From assembly GCA_947497455.1 (NCBI GenBank), contig CANMGU010000001.1, forward strand, positions 496,001 through 560,000: 64,000 nucleotides of DNA, read 5' to 3'. This DNA comes from an uncultured Sphingomonadaceae bacterium (lineage in GTDB: Bacteria > Pseudomonadota > Alphaproteobacteria > Sphingomonadales > Sphingomonadaceae). The translations under genes and the position numbers were made by a program. Numbering within the stretch: position 1 is the stretch's first letter; each line of letters starts with the position of its first letter. The notes under the pieces were generated by a model, which worked only from the letters and a program-made list of their open reading frames with translations, ran no database searches and was not told the origin of the DNA. This document shows positions 17,509-26,362 of the stretch, piece after piece.

Positions 17509-18702
17509 ATGGATTTTACAGATACAACAGAAGAGGCAGCATTCCGGGCCCAGGCCAATGCGTTTCTAAGCCAACATCTTGAACCCAAAAAAGCAGCTGC
17601 TATCCGCTCTGGACGGCGCGACGATTATTTGCAGCGGGCAAAGGACTGGCAGAAGGTGAAAGCCGAGAACCAGTTTGCACAGATTACATGGCCCAAGGAA
17701 ATTGGCGGGCGCGGCGGCACGCCAATGCAACAGGTTATCTGGAATCAGGAAGAATCCAAATTTGATGCGCCAACCGGGCCATTCGCGATCGGCCTTGGCA
17801 TGTGCGTGCCAACGGTTATCGCCTTTGGCTCTGACGAACATAAGAAGCGCTATGTTCAAAAAGCGTTATTTGGCGAAGAAATCTGGTGTCAGCTATTTTC
17901 TGAGCCCGCAGCTGGATCGGACGTTGCCGGTCTGAAGACCAAAGCGGTTAAGGATGGCGATGATTGGGTGATCAATGGCCAGAAGGTGTGGACCTCGGGC
18001 GCACATTATTCCGACTATGGCATCTTGTTGGTCCGCACCGACCCCGATGTGCCCAAGCATAAAGGCCTGACAATGTTCATTGTCGATATGAAACAGGAAG
18101 GTGTCGATGTACGCCCGATCCATCAGGCATCAGGGGGTAGCGAGTTTAACGAGGTTTATTTCACCGACGTCCGTATTCCGGACAGCGATCGGTTGGGCGA
18201 GCCTGGCATGGGCTGGAAAGTGGCTTTGGTTACGTTGATGAATGAGCGGCTGGCTGTCGGCGGTTCACCAGGACCCGATTGGGCGGAAATCATGGACTAT
18301 GCGCGATCCTCGGGTTCGATGAGCGATCAGGCCTTTCGCGCGAAATTGGCCGACTGGTATGTCGCGGCGCAGGGGTACAAGCTGACCAAGTTCCGCACCC
18401 AGACAGCCTTATCGAAAGGCGAAACACCGGGGCCGGAAAATTCCATCGGTAAGGTGATTACCGCCAATCATCTACAGGATATTTGCAACAGTGCGATCGA
18501 GATGCAGGATCATTACGGGATTATCTCCGACAAGGATCATGCGCCAGCAGATGCGATCTTCCAGGAAAGCTTTATGTGGGCCCCAGGTTTGCGGATCGCT
18601 GGCGGAACCGACGAGATCCTGAAAAATATCATCGCGGAACGGGTACTCGGTCTGCCGCAGGACGTGCGGGTCGACAAGGACAAACCGTTCTCGGCCTTCT
18701 AA
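17509..18702 (+). CDS. Acyl-CoA dehydrogenase (second of an adjacent pair)
   Basis: A 397-residue acyl-CoA dehydrogenase starting MDFTDTTEEAAFRAQANAF after GAGAAGGAC. The conserved QLFSEPAAGSDVAGLKTKA and GQKVWTSGAH segments bind FAD and substrate. The C-terminal part ends with RIAGGTDEILKNIIAERVLG, the helix usual in the larger partner of these pairs. It is clearly a different subfamily from its neighbour rather than a recent duplicate, which supports a hetero-oligomer. It ends ten bases before the convergent LLM gene. Confidence 0.93.
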   Translation: MDFTDTTEEAAFRAQANAFLSQHLEPKKAAAIRSGRRDDYLQRAKDWQKVKAENQFAQITWPKEIGGRGGTPMQQVIWNQEESKFDAPTGPFAIGLGMCVPTVIAFGSDEHKKRYVQKALFGEEIWCQLFSEPAAGSDVAGLKTKAVKDGDDWVINGQKVWTSGAHYSDYGILLVRTDPDVPKHKGLTMFIVDMKQEGVDVRPIHQASGGSEFNEVYFTDVRIPDSDRLGEPGMGWKVALVTLMNERLAVGGSPGPDWAEIMDYARSSGSMSDQAFRAKLADWYVAAQGYKLTKFRTQTALSKGETPGPENSIGKVITANHLQDICNSAIEMQDHYGIISDKDHAPADAIFQESFMWAPGLRIAGGTDEILKNIIAERVLGLPQDVRVDKDKPFSAF

Positions 18703-18711
18703 AGCTACCGC

Positions 18712-19713
18712 CTAAGCCGCGATCAGATCGCGGACTTCGGCCGCGAGACCATAGGATTTTTCGCGAGCAGCCTGATCAAAGATCGAGCCGCACACGATCA
18801 ATTCGTCTGCTTGCGTGCGGTCGAGAAAGGCACGGACGCCGTTTAGTACCGCATCAGGCGCACCAACCGCGCTGCCCTGCATGATCTGTGCAAGCATTGA
18901 TTGCGCTTGTGGTGGCAGGCTTTCGCGATAGCCCTCGACCGGCGGCGGCAATTTGCCCGGATTACCGGTGCGCAAGGCAACGAAACTCTGCATCATCGAG
19001 GTTGCCAGATGCTCTGCTTCATCATCTGTGTCGGCCGCAAAGATATTGAACCCGCACATCGCATAAGGTTCCGCCAGTTGCGCCGATGGCTTGAAGTCGC
19101 GGCGATAGATAGCCAGCGCTTCATCCAGTGCTTGTGGCGCGAAATGGGAAGCAAAGGCATAAGGCAGGCCGAGGGCGGCGGCGAGTTGCGCGCCAAACAG
19201 ACTGCTGCCCAATATGTAGAGCGGTATTTTTGCACCTGCACCTGGTGTTGCCTGAATGCCAAGCGCTTCATCGCCTTCGAGCAAGGCTTGAAGCTCAACG
19301 ACATCGCGCGGAAATTGGTTGGGATCGGTATTCAAGTTTCGCCGCAGCGCCTGAGCAACCCGCTGGTCGGAACCCGGTGCGCGTCCTAGTCCTAGATCAA
19401 CGCGTCCGGGGAACAGTGCCTCCAATGTCCCGAATTGCTCGGCGATTACTATCGGTGCATGATTGGGCAGCATGATTCCGCCTGCGCCGATGCGAATGGT
19501 TTTCGTGCCCGCACCAATATGACTAAGCGCCACGGAAGTCGCGGCGCTGGCAATCCCGGCCATTCCGTGATGCTCTGCCATCCAGAAGCGTTCAAAGCCC
19601 AAGGCTTCGCCATGCTGGGCGAGCGCGAGCGAGCGGTCTAGCGCTGTCTTGACATCGGCCCCTTGCGGTACCGGTGAAAGGTCAAGAATAGAGAACTTCA
19701 CGGCTTTGTTCAT
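18712..19713 (-). CDS. LLM-class flavin-dependent oxidoreductase
   Basis: A 333-residue luciferase-like TIM-barrel monooxygenase using reduced FMN. Signatures are LDLSPVPQG near the start, ERFWMAEHHGMAGIASAATSV, the IRIGAGGIMLPNHAP strand-loop and VDLGLGRAPGSD. These place it in the MsnO8/YhbW-like branch of single-chain enzymes with unknown substrate. The start has a GAGGT site. It is separated from gspN by only three bases, so it is the last gene of a minus-strand run from 22374. Confidence 0.92.
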   Translation of the reverse strand: MNKAVKFSILDLSPVPQGADVKTALDRSLALAQHGEALGFERFWMAEHHGMAGIASAATSVALSHIGAGTKTIRIGAGGIMLPNHAPIVIAEQFGTLEALFPGRVDLGLGRAPGSDQRVAQALRRNLNTDPNQFPRDVVELQALLEGDEALGIQATPGAGAKIPLYILGSSLFGAQLAAALGLPYAFASHFAPQALDEALAIYRRDFKPSAQLAEPYAMCGFNIFAADTDDEAEHLATSMMQSFVALRTGNPGKLPPPVEGYRESLPPQAQSMLAQIMQGSAVGAPDAVLNGVRAFLDRTQADELIVCGSIFDQAAREKSYGLAAEVRDLIAA

Positions 19714-19716
19714 GAT

Positions 19717-20454
19717 TTACCTCTTTTGCCCAAGCTGGCCTGCCACTTTAATTGCATAGCCGCTCGGCACTTTTCGAAAACCCAATGTTGGCAGCAACAG
19801 CGTCCACGCCCGGTCATTTCCATTAAGGAATAGTCGCGCGGTGTAAAAACCATTACCTTCCAGTTTCATCGTCAAATCTTCCATGCCTGAACCGCTTGTG
19901 AGCGGCAGCACGAGCACACCATCCTCGCAGATAGCATCCCCGAGCAGACCCCGTTTCAAATCCAGTCCTGGGATATTGGCATCCAGAGACAGCCGAACCT
20001 TCCCGCTGGCTGACTGACAGCGGCCACCGGCAAAGGCAACGCTGACATTATCCAGCGCGATACTAGATGCTGGCAGGGGGGCAAGGGTTTGGCCTACGCT
20101 CAAAATCGTCGTGGCATTTTCGACCAATAGGGCAGATCCCTGTTTCCCAATCGTGGCTGAGAGCCCGGAATCTCCGGAACTGGCTGGTCGTTCCAGATCC
20201 AATTTGACATTGCCGGTCAGCAGGGGAAAAAACTGCACTCCGGCATCCAGATCGCCCAGTGCAAAAGGTCCCAACTGGGCCTGTTCGATACGCCCGTTCC
20301 AAATGCTGCCGCTAATCTCCCGAGCAGAAAATTTAGTGTTTTCCAGCCCCGCCATGCTGACCGCCAGCTTCAGTGGCATGAAGACAAACGCCATTATTAT
20401 CAGCCCGAGGGCAATCAATATGTAGATCAAAGCGCGCGGCACCTGCTTTCCCAT
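19717..20454 (-). CDS. gspN: Type II secretion system protein N (GspN)
   Basis: A 245-residue bitopic inner-membrane protein with one N-terminal membrane segment (ALIYILIALGLIIMAFVFMPL) and a beta-rich periplasmic domain. The GLENTKFSAREISGSIWNGRI segment and the FALGDLDAGVQFFPLLTGNV segment match the GspN family. GspN is an accessory component of type II secretion. No other gsp genes are in the window, so this copy is separated from the main cluster. It sits between a thioredoxin-like gene (14 bases) and the LLM oxidoreductase (3 bases). Confidence 0.85.
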   Translation of the reverse strand: MGKQVPRALIYILIALGLIIMAFVFMPLKLAVSMAGLENTKFSAREISGSIWNGRIEQAQLGPFALGDLDAGVQFFPLLTGNVKLDLERPASSGDSGLSATIGKQGSALLVENATTILSVGQTLAPLPASSIALDNVSVAFAGGRCQSASGKVRLSLDANIPGLDLKRGLLGDAICEDGVLVLPLTSGSGMEDLTMKLEGNGFYTARLFLNGNDRAWTLLLPTLGFRKVPSGYAIKVAGQLGQKR

Positions 20455-20468
20455 TCATTCCCGTTCCA

Positions 20469-20963
20469 CTATTGTAGCTCAGGCATAAACTGATCAAAAT
20501 AGGTATAAATATCTGCTTCATCACGGCTTGCGGCGTTACGCCAGGTCGGTGCAGATTTGGGGTTGAGCAAGGCGCCGCGCGGAGAAAGAACCAGCACGGT
20601 CGGTGTGCCCTTGATCGCGTCAATGCCGAACCGTTGGGCGATATCAATATTACGATCCCGATACCCGACGTCGACATAGACGACTTGATATTTCGTTTTC
20701 AACATGGTCGCAAAGCGGGGTTGTTCAAACCAGCCAGCGAGCCCGCGGCTATCGTGGCACCAGTTGGCGCCCATCACCAGTATCACGCGCTTGTCCTCCA
20801 CTGCAGCCCGGGCCAAGGCAGCATCGACATTCTCCGATGCGTTGGCGTCCTTTTTATAGGGCTTGGCCTCCGGATGTTCTGCAGCAGCTTCATCTGCATC
20901 TGGGGCGGCGAGAGCAGGGACCGCGCATGCTAGACCTGCGCCAAGGAAAATCTGTTTCAACAT
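20469..20963 (-). CDS. Exported thioredoxin-fold protein with a CxxS active site
   Basis: A 164-residue protein with a signal peptide (MLKQIFLGAGLACAVPALA), so periplasmic. A charged linker leads to a thioredoxin-like domain of the DUF255/Thioredoxin_7 kind: ILVMGANWCHDSRGLAG, the YVDVGYRDRN strand and the cis-proline segment IKGTPTVLVLSP. The second active-site Cys is replaced by Ser (CHDS), so it may bind rather than reduce its targets, or act as an isomerase or chaperone. The ATG at 20963 is preferred over an upstream GTG because it follows the stop of the flavoprotein by one base and a GGCAGGTGG site lies upstream. Confidence 0.82.
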   Translation of the reverse strand: MLKQIFLGAGLACAVPALAAPDADEAAAEHPEAKPYKKDANASENVDAALARAAVEDKRVILVMGANWCHDSRGLAGWFEQPRFATMLKTKYQVVYVDVGYRDRNIDIAQRFGIDAIKGTPTVLVLSPRGALLNPKSAPTWRNAASRDEADIYTYFDQFMPELQ

Positions 20964-20964
20964 A

Positions 20965-22374
20965 TTAGCCACCTGCCTGCGCGATCAGTTTCGGAAGATT
21001 GCCCATCGCTGCCATGGCATTGGCACGGAATGCTTCGAGCACGGCAATTTTCTCTTTATCATCCGAACCGACGCCGAAAATCATCTTACCAAAGCCGTCG
21101 AGCCTGCTCTGTGTGATCCATCCATTGACGACCTTGTCTTGCGACCATTGAAACTGGTTCATCATGTTGACCATTGTCGCGGCCGGATATGTTTCGATAC
21201 CATCAGGTAAAGGTATCGGTTGGCCGAGCCGGTTCTTGGTTTCGCCATCTTCATAGGTGACTTCGAGAAACGCGCTCAGCGCGGCGCTGAAAGCCGGCTG
21301 CGGCACGCGGATCATTTGCAGCGTGATCAGGTCATCCTGAAATTGCGGAACCACTGGGCGGCGTTCGACTGCAGTGGCGGTGCAGTCGATATAGAGCGTT
21401 TCCGCTGGCATAGGATAGTCGCCCTCTGTCAGATGCATGCCACCTTCATCAATGGTTTCAACATGCCCCATCCGGACGACATTCTTAATCCGTCGCAGGA
21501 TATCCACTTCACCTTGGGAGATCGTCGCATAGTGAAACATGCTGGGTGTCGCGTCGGGATCAATGCGCAACATGACGCCGCAGGCTTCGAGACGCAAGAA
21601 CAGGTCATCGGCGGTTTCGGCCGCAGCCAATGCCGCCATCAAATCTCTTTGGCCGCCAATGGTTTCGTGAAAAAATTCTTGTCCCGGCTGGGTATTGTTC
21701 CGATTGAGGAGCCAGCTATCACGCGGGCAGACCCAGATGATGTCATCCGCATCTGCGCCCGAGCGCAGCAGCCAGACACCAACATCCATGGCCGTTTTGC
21801 CTGCACCGAGGATGACGAATTTTTTGGGTCTTGGTCCTGCACTTTGCCAAAGTTGTGGCAAGCCATTGGGTGGTATCATTTGGACGCCGTCCTTCACTTC
21901 AAATTTCGGCGTATGGGTGGATGGAACAGTCGTGCCATAATAAGTCGCATCAACGGTTTTTTTGCGGATATTGATCTCCGTTTCCTTCCCCGAAAGCAAA
22001 GATACAAATTTGCCATCTCCGATAAAATCACTCATCGGATGATAGCTCACCCGTCCGCTGGGTAAGAATCGCTGGTGCATTACCTTCTCAAAGTAGCTGT
22101 TCACCTCCGCACCGGAAGCGAGCTCGTAATAGCCTTTGTTCAGCCCGGCCGTGTCAATTGCACCGCTGCCCAATTCGGTTGAGTTCACGCCATAAAAGGC
22201 AGAGGGTTGATGCAGGGACACAAAGGGGTAGGCGTCATTCCAGTGACCGCCTGGTTTGCCGTGCCGGTCGACGATCGTAATATGCGCATTGCTTTCTTCA
22301 AGCAACGTATCGGCAAATGCCATGCCGACGGCACCGCTACCGACAATGAGATAATCCGTTTCGGCAGTCGTCAT
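20965..22374 (-). CDS. FAD/NAD(P)-dependent oxidoreductase (flavin monooxygenase-like)
   Basis: A 469-residue flavoprotein. The N-terminal Rossmann motif is DYLIVGSGAVGMAFADTL with the ribose-binding acid in TIVDRHGKPGGHW. A second dinucleotide fold at about residue 185 reads KFVILGAGKTAMDVGVWLL, and an ATG-like CTATAVERRP segment follows. This is the two-site architecture of flavin-dependent monooxygenases and related pyridine nucleotide oxidoreductases. The substrate is unknown. Its stop and the start of the thioredoxin-like gene are one base apart, so the two are coupled and may work in one redox process. Confidence 0.85.
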   Translation of the reverse strand: MTTAETDYLIVGSGAVGMAFADTLLEESNAHITIVDRHGKPGGHWNDAYPFVSLHQPSAFYGVNSTELGSGAIDTAGLNKGYYELASGAEVNSYFEKVMHQRFLPSGRVSYHPMSDFIGDGKFVSLLSGKETEINIRKKTVDATYYGTTVPSTHTPKFEVKDGVQMIPPNGLPQLWQSAGPRPKKFVILGAGKTAMDVGVWLLRSGADADDIIWVCPRDSWLLNRNNTQPGQEFFHETIGGQRDLMAALAAAETADDLFLRLEACGVMLRIDPDATPSMFHYATISQGEVDILRRIKNVVRMGHVETIDEGGMHLTEGDYPMPAETLYIDCTATAVERRPVVPQFQDDLITLQMIRVPQPAFSAALSAFLEVTYEDGETKNRLGQPIPLPDGIETYPAATMVNMMNQFQWSQDKVVNGWITQSRLDGFGKMIFGVGSDDKEKIAVLEAFRANAMAAMGNLPKLIAQAGG

Positions 22375-22432
22375 CCTGTCTTTCCTTCGCGTTCTTTCGA
22401 AAATCTCTAGTGATTTCCGGAGCGAAGGGCAA

Positions 22433-23365
22433 TCAAACTTCCAAAGGTGTCAGCGAACAGGCGGTTGTAAGACCAAGACCGCGTTTCATGGCAGGATAGG
22501 CCCTGACCATCGCCGCAGCCATTGCCAGTTCCCGCCGGACTGCGCGTCCGAACTGCTGTTCAATCCGCAACCCCAGATCGTCTGCCTCTGCGGATTGCCG
22601 GGCAATGGCCTGGCCGAAATCAAAAGCCAGTTTGTTGTCGCCGGTCAATTTGCCGGCCAGCATGGCATTGACCTCGTCTCGCGGCAATCCTTCCGCCAAT
22701 GCGCCTTGCGCAGCGGTGATCGCGCAGGGCCCGCAATCCTCGACCAGTACCGCACCAATCCGCGTAGCGGACAACAGGCCTGCGCTCGCTTCATAGCGAT
22801 GATTGCTGGCCGGCATGAAATGTTTGAATTTCTCCAGCATGTGCCCGGGTGCGCTTGCGATCTCATGGATATAGGCGCTTTCACCCGGCGACATTCGGTC
22901 AGTCGCGGCCAGAAACAGGCGGTCGGGCACACCCGCTGGCGCTATCCGCTGGCGGAAAAACAATATGGCAAGTGCGGCCAGTACGAGCAGCGGCGGCCCC
23001 AAAACCCCCGGCGCATCGGCGACAAACACAGCGGGTGAACAAATGCCCACCGACACTTCATAGATATGCAAAACCCCGTGCAACGATAGCCATAGGGCGC
23101 CAGCCAAGGCAGCCATCCATCGCATGTGGATGTTGATCGAGGCATAGAGCAATATGATGCCGCAAGTCGCATAGGCTATCCCGATATCTCGAATGAAATG
23201 CTTGTTCGGCGGACCGGTAGTGATGACGGTGGGGATCGCGGTATACCAGTCGAGCGGACTGATGATCATGAATGTTCCGAAAAGCAGAGCAAATATTCCA
23301 ACGGCGATGACCAGCACTTGCGCGAGCCTGTCGAGAAAGTCGGGTTTTCCGGTTTGCACGAGCAT
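22433..23365 (-). CDS. Membrane protein with C-terminal carboxymuconolactone decarboxylase (AhpD-like) domain
   Basis: A 310-residue fusion. The first ~150 residues contain four predicted membrane segments, of a DoxX-like layout. The soluble C-terminal half resembles the alkylhydroperoxidase/CMD fold, with the redox motif VEDCGPCAITAAQGAL at the place where AhpD has its CxxC. The histidine that follows CxxC in AhpD is not present. Cytoplasmic orientation is uncertain. The gene is divergent from an Rrf2 regulator, and dyad sites in the shared 129-base region overlap its promoter, so it is likely the regulator's target. A role in thiol or peroxide stress is an inference. Confidence 0.8.
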   Translation of the reverse strand: MLVQTGKPDFLDRLAQVLVIAVGIFALLFGTFMIISPLDWYTAIPTVITTGPPNKHFIRDIGIAYATCGIILLYASINIHMRWMAALAGALWLSLHGVLHIYEVSVGICSPAVFVADAPGVLGPPLLVLAALAILFFRQRIAPAGVPDRLFLAATDRMSPGESAYIHEIASAPGHMLEKFKHFMPASNHRYEASAGLLSATRIGAVLVEDCGPCAITAAQGALAEGLPRDEVNAMLAGKLTGDNKLAFDFGQAIARQSAEADDLGLRIEQQFGRAVRRELAMAAAMVRAYPAMKRGLGLTTACSLTPLEV

Positions 23366-23394
23366 CTCCTAGATATTTTTAATTCAGACAATAG

Positions 23395-23475
23395 ATATCC
23401 GAATAAAAAATATTGTCAATGTGGATTCGGGAAATTGCCGTCACTGCACTATTCGGATATGAAATATCGGAATAT
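23395..23475. promoter_or_regulatory. Divergent promoter region with inverted Rrf2 operator candidates
   Basis: ATATCCGAATA (23395-23405) and its exact inverse complement TATTCGGATAT (23450-23460) flank the shared region. A third variant, ATATCGGAATAT, lies at 23464-23475. On the plus strand TTGCCG (23435-23440) and TATGAA (23458-23463), 17 bases apart, could be the Rrf2 gene promoter. On the minus strand TTGACA (23419-23414) is followed about 16 bases later by TATCTA for the membrane gene. Each site overlaps a -10 region or spacer, as expected for repressor operators. Confidence 0.6.
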
Positions 23476-23494
23476 TATGGAAAGCGGATAACCT

Positions 23495-24004
23495 ATGCAG
23501 ATTTCCAAGGGTGTTGAATGGGCGGCGCATGCTGCGGCATTGTTGAATGGTCTTCCTGCCGGTCGCGGTCTGAAAGCGGAAGCTTTGGCCCGCTATCATG
23601 GAGTACCGGCGCCCTATATGGCGAAGCAGCTACAGGCCTTAAGCAAGGCCGGAATCACAAAAACATCGCGCGGTGCGCATGGCGGCTATCGTCTCGCCAA
23701 ACCAGCGGACGAGATTACGCTGTGGGATATTACCGCGGCGGTTGATGGGCGGGGCCCTGCATTCCGGTGCACTGAAATTCGCCAAAACGGCCCATGTGGG
23801 CTGAAACCCGAAGACTGCAAACGACCCTGCCAGATCGCTGCTGCCTTTGCGTCTGCCGAACAGGCCTTTCGAGACAGTTTGGCAGCGGTCTCTCTTGCTG
23901 ATCTGGCCGGGCAGGTTGTCAAGGATTCCGAGCCGGACCATCTGCTTGCCATGATGAACTGGCTGAATGCAGCGGCTGAACCGTTGAGTGAGAAAAGCGC
24001 CTAG
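23495..24004 (+). CDS. Rrf2-family transcriptional regulator
   Basis: A 169-residue repressor with an N-terminal winged helix (MQISKGVEWAAHAAALL, GGYRLAKPADEITLWDI) and four cysteines in a C-terminal loop (FRCTEI, GPCGL, EDCKR, PCQIA). Three cysteines in this loop usually hold an Fe-S cluster in IscR, NsrR and RsrR, so redox or NO sensing is likely. It is transcribed divergently from the CMD-fusion membrane gene and probably controls both genes through the inverted ATATCCGAATA sites. Confidence 0.93.
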   Translation: MQISKGVEWAAHAAALLNGLPAGRGLKAEALARYHGVPAPYMAKQLQALSKAGITKTSRGAHGGYRLAKPADEITLWDITAAVDGRGPAFRCTEIRQNGPCGLKPEDCKRPCQIAAAFASAEQAFRDSLAAVSLADLAGQVVKDSEPDHLLAMMNWLNAAAEPLSEKSA

Positions 24005-24008
24005 CCAG

Positions 24009-24302
24009 TCACATCAACTTGAACATCGTCTCAAATCGCAATGGCTCGGCCAGCCAATTATCATAATTGTCCATCACCGCCTTTGTATATGGCTTGCCAT
24101 GATGCTCGCTTAACGCGGCTTCATCTTGCCATTCCTCAAACAGGAAAATGTGACCCTGATCCGGGTCAGCCAAGACGGTGAACTGGATACAGCCAGACTC
24201 GGCGCGGGTTTCCTCAACAATGGCAAGAATAGCGTCTTGCGCGTCGGCAAAATGTTCGGATTTCGGGGCGATTTTGGCGAAGCCGAAAAGGGTGTTGGTC
24301 AT
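24009..24302 (-). CDS. Antibiotic biosynthesis monooxygenase (ABM) domain protein
   Basis: A 97-residue single-domain protein with the dimeric ferredoxin-like ABM fold: LFGFAKIAPKSEHFADAQ, GCIQFTVLADP, IFLFEEWQDEAAL and the H-x-x-x-x-x-Y pair in SEHHGKPYTK. Close relatives are the putative quinol monooxygenase YgiN and autoinducer-processing LsrG-like proteins. It is convergent with the Rrf2 gene, four bases apart. The substrate is unknown. Confidence 0.85.
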   Translation of the reverse strand: MTNTLFGFAKIAPKSEHFADAQDAILAIVEETRAESGCIQFTVLADPDQGHIFLFEEWQDEAALSEHHGKPYTKAVMDNYDNWLAEPLRFETMFKLM

Positions 24303-24412
24303 ATGCTCCAGACTTAATGTTTGAGTGGGCCCCTGCTACTCTCGACATTTTCACCGCGTTGCCTTGCCGTTGCAAGCCAAAAAAACCACTTGAAGCAAGA
24401 ATGAAATATAAT

Positions 24413-24429
24413 ATGTTATATCATAACAT
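24413..24429. promoter_or_regulatory. Palindrome upstream of methyltransferase, operator candidate
   Basis: ATGTTAT and its exact inverse ATAACAT separated by three bases. It lies 21 bases before the chosen start codon of the methyltransferase, in AT-rich DNA that could also hold the -10 box (TATAAT at 24406-24411). It resembles operators of small dimeric repressors, but no regulator gene is adjacent. Confidence 0.5.
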
Positions 24430-24449
24430 TTATGATGAGGAAGTTAGCT

Positions 24450-25202
24450 ATGATCAATCCAAGCAATGCTCCGACATCACGGTTCTTGCGCGATGTCGGT
24501 TTGAAGTCAGGCATGCGGGTTCTGGATATTGGCTGTGCGCACGGCCTATTAACGCGTGAATTGGCAGCGTTGGTCGGAAAGAACGGGCACGTCCACGGGG
24601 TCGACAGCGATGAACTCCGGCTTGCAGACGCTGAAGGCCAGCTTGCCGAAACGGACCACGCCGCCATCACCTATGAAAATGTTGATCTTTCCGGAACCCT
24701 ACCGGACTGGGAGCCATTCGACGCCATCGTTGGTCGCCGGATATTGATGTACTTGCCGAACGCTGAGGAAACGGTACGGCGATTGACGGCCTTGCTCAAA
24801 CCGGATGGTTTGATGATTTTTCAGGAACATAGCGCCATCGGCATGCCATTTGCTGCGCAACCCATTCCGCAGCACGAGCAAGCGCATGACTGGATGTGGC
24901 GCACCATTGCCGCAGAGCAAGGTACGATCACGATGGGCCTCGATCTTCCGAAACTGTTCCGACAGGCAGGATTGGATGTTGATGATTATCGCGCCGAGGC
25001 GATTATGCTGGGCTCGGCATGCGGCCAGGGAATCGAGGATCTCGCCAGCTACATGGTGGACAGGGTAACTGACGCCGGGGTTGCGGACCGCGAGACGATC
25101 CAGCCCGATAGTCTGGCGGAGCGTCTTTTTGAGGAACGCCAGCTGGCCAGTCCGATTGCCTGGGATATGGCTTATCTGATTAGCGGGAAAAAGCCGAACT
25201 GA
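24450..25202 (+). CDS. Class I SAM-dependent methyltransferase
   Basis: A 250-residue methyltransferase starting at ATG 24450 after GAGGAAG. In-frame ATG codons at 24432 and 24435 overlap the leader. Motif I is VLDIGCAHGLLTRELA, the acidic ribose loop is GVDSDE, and motif III follows at LLKPDGLMIFQEHS. The domain layout resembles UbiE/arsenite-type methyltransferases, with a C-terminal helical part whose substrate I cannot identify. A 17-bp palindrome lies directly upstream, so the gene is likely regulated on its own. Confidence 0.87.
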   Translation: MINPSNAPTSRFLRDVGLKSGMRVLDIGCAHGLLTRELAALVGKNGHVHGVDSDELRLADAEGQLAETDHAAITYENVDLSGTLPDWEPFDAIVGRRILMYLPNAEETVRRLTALLKPDGLMIFQEHSAIGMPFAAQPIPQHEQAHDWMWRTIAAEQGTITMGLDLPKLFRQAGLDVDDYRAEAIMLGSACGQGIEDLASYMVDRVTDAGVADRETIQPDSLAERLFEERQLASPIAWDMAYLISGKKPN

Positions 25203-25225
25203 CTCTTATACGTTGAGGAGCGGTT

Positions 25226-26362
25226 TTATTCCGCCGCTTCCACCTGTTCGGTCGCCGCCTCAATCTCGGCTGCTTTGGCTTCGACGAGCTTCACGATATG
25301 GTCGACCATATCGCCATCGGCAACATGGTGATCGGTGACACCTGACAAATACACCATATGTTTGCCAGCACCGCCGCCGGTTATACCAATATCGGTTTCG
25401 CGCGCTTCGCCGGGCCCGTTTACGACACAGCCGAGCACGGAGAGTGACAAGGGTGTGCGGATATGCTGGAGCCGTTCTTCCAAAGTCTGCACCGTGCGGA
25501 TAACATCAAAACCCTGCCGCGCACAGCTTGGGCAGCTCACAACCCGAACCCCGCGCGTGCGCAAGCCGAGGGCTTTCAACATCTCATAACCGACACGCAC
25601 TTCTTCTTCCGGTTCAGCCGACAGGCTGACTCGGATCGTGTCGCCAATGCCGGCCCAGAGCAGATTGCCCATGCCGATGGAGCTTTTCACCGTGCCGCCG
25701 ATCAGGCCACCTGCTTCGGTAATGCCGAGATGCAGCGGACAATCCACCGCATCGGCCAGCTGCGAGTAAGCCGCCACCGCCAGAAACACGTCTGACGCTT
25801 TCACAGCGACTTTATATTCGTGGAAATCATGATCCTGCAAAAGTTTGATATGATCGAGAGCACTTTCGACCAACGCCTCGGGACAGGGCTCGCCATATTT
25901 TTCGAGCAGGTCTTTTTCCAGACTGCCAGCATTGACGCCGATACGGATTGCACAGCCATTGGCTTTGGCGGCATCGACAACTTCTTTGACTCGCTCCGCG
26001 CTGCCAATATTGCCGGGATTGATCCGCAGGCAGGCAGCGCCCGCTTCAGCGGCCTCAATGCCCCGCTTATAATGAAAGTGGATATCCGCCACGATTGGTA
26101 CACGGCTGGCACGGACAATTTGTTTCAGCGCTGTCGTACTTTCAACATCAGGGCAGGAGACCCGGATGATATCGACCCCGGCCTCTTCACAACGGCGGAT
26201 TTGGTCAATAGTCGCCTTGGGATCGCTGGTCAGTGTATTGGTCATTGTCTGAACAGTAATGGGTGCATCACCGCCCACCGGTACGTCACCGACCATGATC
26301 TGGCGGCTTTTGCGGCGCTCTATATCGCGCCACGGACGCAAGGAGGGATTATCGGCTGTCAT
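25226..26362 (-). CDS. ispG: 4-hydroxy-3-methylbut-2-enyl-diphosphate synthase (flavodoxin)
   Basis: Reduces MEcPP to HMBPP, the penultimate step of the MEP isoprenoid pathway. At 378 residues it is the short bacterial form. The N-terminal TIM barrel starts with [16 protein letters not shown] and [10 protein letters not shown]. The C-terminal 4Fe-4S domain has the cysteines in SCPSC (two) and [11 protein letters not shown] (one). The tail is unusually rich in Ala and Glu. No ferredoxin or flavodoxin gene is nearby. Confidence 0.97.
   Translation of the reverse strand: MTADNPSLRPWRDIERRKSRQIMVGDVPVGGDAPITVQTMTNTLTSDPKATIDQIRRCEEAGVDIIRVSCPDVESTTALKQIVRASRVPIVADIHFHYKRGIEAAEAGAACLRINPGNIGSAERVKEVVDAAKANGCAIRIGVNAGSLEKDLLEKYGEPCPEALVESALDHIKLLQDHDFHEYKVAVKASDVFLAVAAYSQLADAVDCPLHLGITEAGGLIGGTVKSSIGMGNLLWAGIGDTIRVSLSAEPEEEVRVGYEMLKALGLRTRGVRVVSCPSCARQGFDVIRTVQTLEERLQHIRTPLSLSVLGCVVNGPGEARETDIGITGGGAGKHMVYLSGVTDHHVADGDMVDHIVKLVEAKAAEIEAATEQVEAAE

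Noticed and set aside
21220..22065. Plus-strand ORF opposite the flavin monooxygenase
   Set aside because: Antisense shadow of a well-supported gene with two dinucleotide-binding motifs.
24403..24431. Possible dif site for XerCD
   Set aside because: AT-rich inverted repeat near a promoter, but the halves do not match the XerC/XerD binding arms and the spacer is three rather than six bases.
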